This document shows positions 58,968 through 64,000 of a DNA stretch of 64,000 bases, piece by piece. Below the pieces are notes generated by a model. It saw only the letters and a program-made list of their open reading frames with translations. It was not told the DNA's origin and made no database searches. A program made the translations under genes and the position numbers. Origin of the DNA: Actinomycetota bacterium (lineage in GTDB: Bacteria > Actinomycetota > Thermoleophilia > Gaiellales > Gaiellaceae); assembly GCA_003152275.1 (NCBI GenBank), contig PLZU01000009.1, forward strand, positions 14,655-78,654, in the 5' to 3' direction. Every line of letters begins with the position of its first letter. Position 1 is the first letter of the stretch.

Positions 58968-60190
58968 TGACGCCGTCGCACTTCCGACTCTTTGCCCGCA
59001 CCGAGCAGGCCGCGTTGCTCGACCTGCCGTGGGCACTGCAGCTCGAAGACTGGCCCGAAGACAGGGTGGTCGACATCGAACGCGGCATCGGCCGCCACGT
59101 CGTGCGGTTCGTCGAGCTCCGCGGCGCGTTCTTCGCGCTGAAGGAACTGCCGCCTCGATTCGCGGCGCGTGAGTACCGGCTGCTCGGCGCGCTCGAGGAC
59201 AAGGGGGTTCCCTGTGTCGAAGTCGTCGGTGTCGTCAACGACCGGACGTCGGCGACGGGCGAGGAGCTGCCGGCGGTGCTGATCACGCGCTACCTCGAGT
59301 TCGCGCTGCCGTACCGGCTGATCCTCGGCCGCGAGGCGCTGCCGGCGCCCGAGCCGTCGATCCGCGCCGCTCTCTCGGAGCTGCTCGTGCGCCTGCACAT
59401 CGCCGGCTTCTTCTGGGGCGACTGCTCGCTCTCGAACGCACTCTTCCGCCGCGACGCCGGCGCGCTGTCGGCGTATCTCGTCGATGCCGAGACGAGCGAG
59501 CTGCACGACCGGCTCTCGGACGGCCAGCGGCGGCACGACCTCGACATCGCCGAGGAGAACCTCGCCGGCGAGCTGCACGATCTCGCGGCGGAGCTCGGCC
59601 GCGAGGTCGTCGACGATCCGTTCGAGTTCGCGGCGAGCGTGCGCACCTCCTACGACGAGCTCTGGGATGAGCTGACCCGCGACGAGGTGTTCTCCCTCGG
59701 CGAGGGCCATCGGCTCGAGGAACGTCTGCGCCGGCTCAACGAGCTCGGCTACGACGTCGAGGAGGTCGAGCTCGTCTCATCGGGCGACGAGGTGCGCCTG
59801 CTGCTCCATTCGAAGGTTGTCGAGCCCGGCCACCACCGGCGACGGCTGAAGCACCTCACGGGGCTCGACGCTCAGGAGAACCAGGCGCGCCGCCTGCTCA
59901 ACGACCTGACCCGCTACCGCACCTGGCTCGAGCGAACCGGCAAGAAGCCGGTCTCCGACACCGCAGCTGCCGGCCGCTGGCTGAGCGAGGTCTTCGAGCC
60001 GGCAATCGCTGCGGTGCCCCAGGAGCTGCGCGGCCGCCGGGCGGCGGCAGAGATCTTCCACGAACTGCTCGAGCACCGCTGGTTCCTGTCGGAACGCGCC
60101 GGAAAGGACGTCGGGCTCGCGGAAACGATCCCCTCCTACGTGGAAAAAGTCCTCCGGCCGGCGCCCGACGAGAAGCTGCCTGCGCTATAA
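58967..60190 (+). CDS. DUF4032 kinase-like protein
   Basis: FALKELPPRFAAREYRLLGALEDKGVPCVEVVGVV...GFFWGDCSLSNALFRRDAGALSAYLVDAET. Confidence 0.8.
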   Translation: MTPSHFRLFARTEQAALLDLPWALQLEDWPEDRVVDIERGIGRHVVRFVELRGAFFALKELPPRFAAREYRLLGALEDKGVPCVEVVGVVNDRTSATGEELPAVLITRYLEFALPYRLILGREALPAPEPSIRAALSELLVRLHIAGFFWGDCSLSNALFRRDAGALSAYLVDAETSELHDRLSDGQRRHDLDIAEENLAGELHDLAAELGREVVDDPFEFAASVRTSYDELWDELTRDEVFSLGEGHRLEERLRRLNELGYDVEEVELVSSGDEVRLLLHSKVVEPGHHRRRLKHLTGLDAQENQARRLLNDLTRYRTWLERTGKKPVSDTAAAGRWLSEVFEPAIAAVPQELRGRRAAAEIFHELLEHRWFLSERAGKDVGLAETIPSYVEKVLRPAPDEKLPAL

Positions 60191-60244
60191 CCACCGGGTT
60201 CACGGGCCGTTGAGGGCGGCCCGGCTCCAATGGGGAGGGAACCA

Positions 60245-61738
60245 ATGAAGAGACTGTTCGCGCTGGGAACACTCGCGCTCGCAGCACTGACCGCCGCGGC
60301 TGGAGCGTCGGGGGCCATTGTGGCCTCGGACAGCGTCGCTGCGACGAACGATGCAACGACACCCGCCTGCACTTCGCCGGCGCCGGTGCAGACGTATTCC
60401 TGGATCCACTGCTACGCGCCGCAGCAGATTCGCTCCGCTTACGGCGTCGACCAGGTCGGGAACCCGGCTGCGTCTACGGCTGCGGGGCAGGGCCTGCTCG
60501 GGCAAGGGCAGACGATCGTGCTCGTCGACTCGTACGGCGAGCCGAACGGCGCGGCCGACCTGCAGACGTTCCACAACGCCTTCTACCCGAACCTGCCGGC
60601 GCCGAACTACACGGCGGTGTACCCGAACGGGTCGCCCGACTTCAAGAACGTCGGCAGCGGACAGTCCGGCTCGAGCGGAGCAGAGGGCTGGGCCGGTGAG
60701 GCCGCACTCGACATCGAGTGGTCGTACGCGATCGCACCGCTCGCGCACATCGTTCTGATCGGGGTCCCGCCCGCGGAGACGGAGGGCGTGCAGGGATTCC
60801 CGAACCTGTTCAAGGCGATCTCCGACGCCATCGACACGTACCCGAGCGGGACGGTCTTCTCGATGAGCTTCGGTGTTACCGAGCAGACCTTCGGCGGCGC
60901 GACGAAACAGCCGACGCAGAAATTCGATGCCGTTTTCCAGAAGGGGAACGCGAAGGGCGACACGTTCTTCGCATCGTCGGGCGACGGCGGCTCGATTGGC
61001 GTCTCGAAACAGCACCGCGACAGCGTGAACTACAACTTCCCGACCGACGGCTGGCCGGCATCGAGCCCGTACGTCACGGCTGTCGGCGGCACGCAGCTCC
61101 AGTACGGCTGGCGTTGGAACCCGCAGAGCGACGTAGCGTTCACGTCGGCGGGCGCCTACAACTCGGCGTACTGGCAGTACACAAGCAACGCGACTCCGCA
61201 GAACGTCGTCTGGAACGAGTCGTGGTGCCCGTGCGCGACCGGTGGAGGACCGAGCGTTCTGTACTCGCGTCCCGCCTGGCAGACCGGCGTCATGCCGGCC
61301 GCAGGCAACCATCGCCTCGTTCCCGATCTCGCGTGGAACGCGTCGGTGAACGGCGGCGTGCTCGTCTACACGTCGTTCTTCCCCACCACGGATCGCGTGG
61401 GCTGGCACGTCTACGGCGGCACGAGCGCCGCATCGCCGCAGGTCGCGGCGCTGACCGCGCTCGCGGCGCAGAAGGCCGGCCACGGGCTCGGCAACATCAA
61501 CCCGGCGATCTACGCGCATCCAGGCGCATTCGCCGACGTGAATGCAGTGCGCGACGGGTCACCGGCGATTATCAGCGGCGACCTCTCGTCGAACCAGATG
61601 TTCGATTACAACGGCGACGGCCTCATGGTGACCTGGGATCCCATTCCCGGCTGGCCGACGACCAGTGGTTACGACATGACGACCGGGTTCGGAACACCGA
61701 ACGCGTCCGCCTACGTGTCGGCCCTCGCCGGGCCGTAA
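60245..61738 (+). CDS. S53-family (sedolisin-like) serine peptidase, apparently lacking a pro-domain
   Basis: Signal peptide; GEAALDIEW (E/D of triad) and GGTSAASPQVAAL (Ser). Confidence 0.85.
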   Translation: MKRLFALGTLALAALTAAAGASGAIVASDSVAATNDATTPACTSPAPVQTYSWIHCYAPQQIRSAYGVDQVGNPAASTAAGQGLLGQGQTIVLVDSYGEPNGAADLQTFHNAFYPNLPAPNYTAVYPNGSPDFKNVGSGQSGSSGAEGWAGEAALDIEWSYAIAPLAHIVLIGVPPAETEGVQGFPNLFKAISDAIDTYPSGTVFSMSFGVTEQTFGGATKQPTQKFDAVFQKGNAKGDTFFASSGDGGSIGVSKQHRDSVNYNFPTDGWPASSPYVTAVGGTQLQYGWRWNPQSDVAFTSAGAYNSAYWQYTSNATPQNVVWNESWCPCATGGGPSVLYSRPAWQTGVMPAAGNHRLVPDLAWNASVNGGVLVYTSFFPTTDRVGWHVYGGTSAASPQVAALTALAAQKAGHGLGNINPAIYAHPGAFADVNAVRDGSPAIISGDLSSNQMFDYNGDGLMVTWDPIPGWPTTSGYDMTTGFGTPNASAYVSALAGP

Positions 61739-61822
61739 CGAGCGGCTCTTGGTGATGCGCGGCTGACCCGGAATACTCCGGGTCAGCCGCCCGTTCGTCC
61801 AGAAAACACTTTGGAGGAATCG

Positions 61823-63265
61823 ATGGAGTCCGCTCACCCGACCGCTGCACCCGATCCGCGCCGCTGGGAGGCGCTCGCGCTCGTCTGCGTCGCGATGTTC
61901 ATGACCGTGCTCGACGTTTCGATTGTCAATGTCGCGCTGCCGTCGATCAAGACGTCGCTGCACGTATCCGAGGACACGCTGCAGTGGGTGCTCATCGCGT
62001 ACACGATCACCTTCGGCGGCCTGCTGCTGCTCGGCGGGCGCGCGGCAGACCTGCTCGGACGCCGGCGCATGTTCATGGTCGGGATGGCGTTGTTCTCTGC
62101 GGCGTCGCTCGTCTGCGGCCTCGCCGGATCGATCGGCGTGCTGATCGCTGCGCGAGCTGTTCAGGGGATCGGTGCGGCGATCGTGTCGCCGGCAACGCTT
62201 GCGATCATCACCACCACATTCGAAGAAGGTTCCGAACGCAACAAAGCCCTCGGCGTCTGGGGAGCGATGGGCGGCAGCGGCGCAGCCGCGGGCGTGCTCT
62301 TCGGCGGCATCCTCACGAAGTACGCCGGTTGGGAGTGGATCTTCTTCGTCAACGTGCCGGTCGGCGCGCTCGTGCTCGCGCTCACACGTCCGGTCGTGCG
62401 CGAGAGCCGAATCGCAGGCTTGCGCGGTTTCGACGCGGGTGGCGCGGTCACCATTACCTCGAGCCTCGCGCTCCTCGTCTATGCGATCTCGAAAGCGCCT
62501 CAAATCGGGTGGGGCGCTGCCCACACGATCGAGGAGTTGATCGGCGCGGCAGTGCTCCTCGCGGCGTTCGTCGTGATCGAGACACGGCATCGCTCGCCGA
62601 TCGTGCCGTTCAGCATCTTCCGCGTGCGAACGGTCACGGGAGCGAACGTATGCGGCTTCTTCCTTGGCGCTGTCGTATTCGCGAACTTCTTTCTCCTCAC
62701 GCTGTACGTGCAACAGGTGCTGGGCTACACCGCACTCAGGACGGGACTGACGTTCCTCGCGACCGCAGGGACGGTGATTCCGGTCGCGGGGCTTTCGCAG
62801 GCGCTCGTGACGAAGGTTGGAGTTCGCCCGGTGATGACGATCGGGCTCGCGCTGATCACGGGCGGGATGCTGTGGTACACGCAGATCCCGACGCATGGCT
62901 CATTTGGAACGCACCTCCTGCCCGGCTACCTCATGGTGGGCGTCGGCATGGCGTTCGCGTTCATCCCAATGTCGATCGCCGCGCTCGCCGGCGTCGAGCC
63001 GCACGAGGCAGGGCTGGCGTCGGGATTGATCAATACCTCGCAGCAGATCGGCGGCGCGCTGGGAGTCGCGATCGCAGCGTCGGTCGCGTTCACCCACGCG
63101 GGCACGCTCCTCGCGTCGGGTCACTCTCAGGCACAAGCGCAGACCAGCGGCTTCGCGCTCGGCTTCTGGGTGCTCGCGGGAATCAGCGCAGCGTCGGTTC
63201 TCTCGTGCCTCGCGCTCGTGCGCGGCAGCGAGCTCGTGCTCGAGCCGGCGACGGTGGCTGTCTAG
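61823..63265 (+). CDS. MFS transporter, DHA2 (EmrB/QacA) family
   Basis: MFMTVLDVSIVNVALPSIKTSLHVSEDTLQWVLIAYTI...LLGGRAADLLGRRRMFM. Confidence 0.93.
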   Translation: MESAHPTAAPDPRRWEALALVCVAMFMTVLDVSIVNVALPSIKTSLHVSEDTLQWVLIAYTITFGGLLLLGGRAADLLGRRRMFMVGMALFSAASLVCGLAGSIGVLIAARAVQGIGAAIVSPATLAIITTTFEEGSERNKALGVWGAMGGSGAAAGVLFGGILTKYAGWEWIFFVNVPVGALVLALTRPVVRESRIAGLRGFDAGGAVTITSSLALLVYAISKAPQIGWGAAHTIEELIGAAVLLAAFVVIETRHRSPIVPFSIFRVRTVTGANVCGFFLGAVVFANFFLLTLYVQQVLGYTALRTGLTFLATAGTVIPVAGLSQALVTKVGVRPVMTIGLALITGGMLWYTQIPTHGSFGTHLLPGYLMVGVGMAFAFIPMSIAALAGVEPHEAGLASGLINTSQQIGGALGVAIAASVAFTHAGTLLASGHSQAQAQTSGFALGFWVLAGISAASVLSCLALVRGSELVLEPATVAV

Positions 63266-63294
63266 AGCTCTCCCGTGGCATACCCTTCCCGGCT

Positions 63295-64000
63295 GTGGCC
63301 CGCGAGTACCCGAGCATCCTCGAGCTGGTCGGCGCTACGCCAATCGTCCGCCTCGACAAGCTGAGCCCGCGTGGCGGCGCGCAGATCCTCGCGAAGCTCG
63401 AGTACCTGAACCCTGGCGGCTCCGTGAAGGACCGCATCGGCTTGCCGATGATTGAAGCGGCGGAGCGCGAGGGGAAGTTGAAGCCGGGTGGGACGATCGT
63501 CGAGCCAACCTCCGGCAATACCGGCGTCGGGCTTGCGATCGGCGCTGCGATCAAGGGCTACCGCTGCATCTTCGTGATGCCGGACAAGATGAGCCAGGAA
63601 AAGATTGCGCTGCTGCGCGCATACGGCGCAGAGGTCGTGATCACGCCAACAGCGGTCGAGCACGACTCGCCCGAGAGCTACTACTCGGTCTCCGACCGGC
63701 TCGCCGAGGAGATCCCCGGCGGCTTCAAGCCCGACCAGTACTCCAACATGGCGAACCCCGAGGCGCACTACCGCCTGACCGGGCCGGAGATCTGGGAGCA
63801 GACAGGCGGCGAGATCGACGCGATCGTCGTCTCCGTCGGTACGGGCGGCACGATCAGTGGTGTCGGGCGCTACTTCAAGGAACGAAAGCCGGAGGTCTTG
63901 ATCGTCGGTGCCGATCCGGAAGGGTCGGTGTACACGGCGAAGCGCGAAGACGATCTGCACCCGTACCTCGTCGAGGGAATCGGCAAGGATACCTGGCCGA
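63295..64000 (+). CDS. Cysteine synthase/cystathionine beta-synthase (3' truncated by window edge)
   Basis: LELVGATPIVRLDKL, LNPGGSVKDRIGLPMIEAAE, PTSGNTGVGLA, VGTGGTISGVGRYFKE; GTG start. Confidence 0.93.
   Translation, partial: MAREYPSILELVGATPIVRLDKLSPRGGAQILAKLEYLNPGGSVKDRIGLPMIEAAEREGKLKPGGTIVEPTSGNTGVGLAIGAAIKGYRCIFVMPDKMSQEKIALLRAYGAEVVITPTAVEHDSPESYYSVSDRLAEEIPGGFKPDQYSNMANPEAHYRLTGPEIWEQTGGEIDAIVVSVGTGGTISGVGRYFKERKPEVLIVGADPEGSVYTAKREDDLHPYLVEGIGKDTWP

Noticed and set aside
60200-62896. Long minus-strand ORFs (439 and 445 aa) across the S53 peptidase and MFS genes
   Set aside because: Antisense shadows of genes with clear motifs.

Overview
High-GC (actinobacterial, Thermoleophilia-like by impression) chromosomal window, densely coding. 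The backbone holds a citrate synthase 3' end, hydantoinase A/B, a rpsF-ssb-rpsR-rplI-dnaB cluster, and a nearly complete purine biosynthesis set (purA, purD, purE, purB, purC, purS, purQ, purL, purF, purM, purN, purH) interrupted by two accessory inserts. It ends in a truncated cysteine synthase/cystathionine beta-synthase gene. The most striking structure is at 8992-18861. An intact selenocysteine tRNA gene (selC, anticodon TCA) is followed by four further same-orientation copies of its 3' end (65, 65, 18 and 30 bp). These divide about 9.8 kb into four cargo modules: a nucleotidyltransferase; a micro-peptide + HD-GYP + DUF5317-MFS module; a micro-ORF + LuxR module; and a NarL two-component system + ABC exporter module. 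No integrase is recognisable in the array. It looks like tandem accretion of integrase-less (CIME-like) elements at selC. One copy carries a compensatory base-pair swap in the tRNA variable arm, suggesting it came from a different selC allele. Several genes appear broken (azlC/azlD, vanadium haloperoxidase with an in-frame TAG, a DQ-repeat GGDEF protein, a tryptophanase/transposase chimera). Everything is read by eye; family names are recognised from motifs, not from searches.
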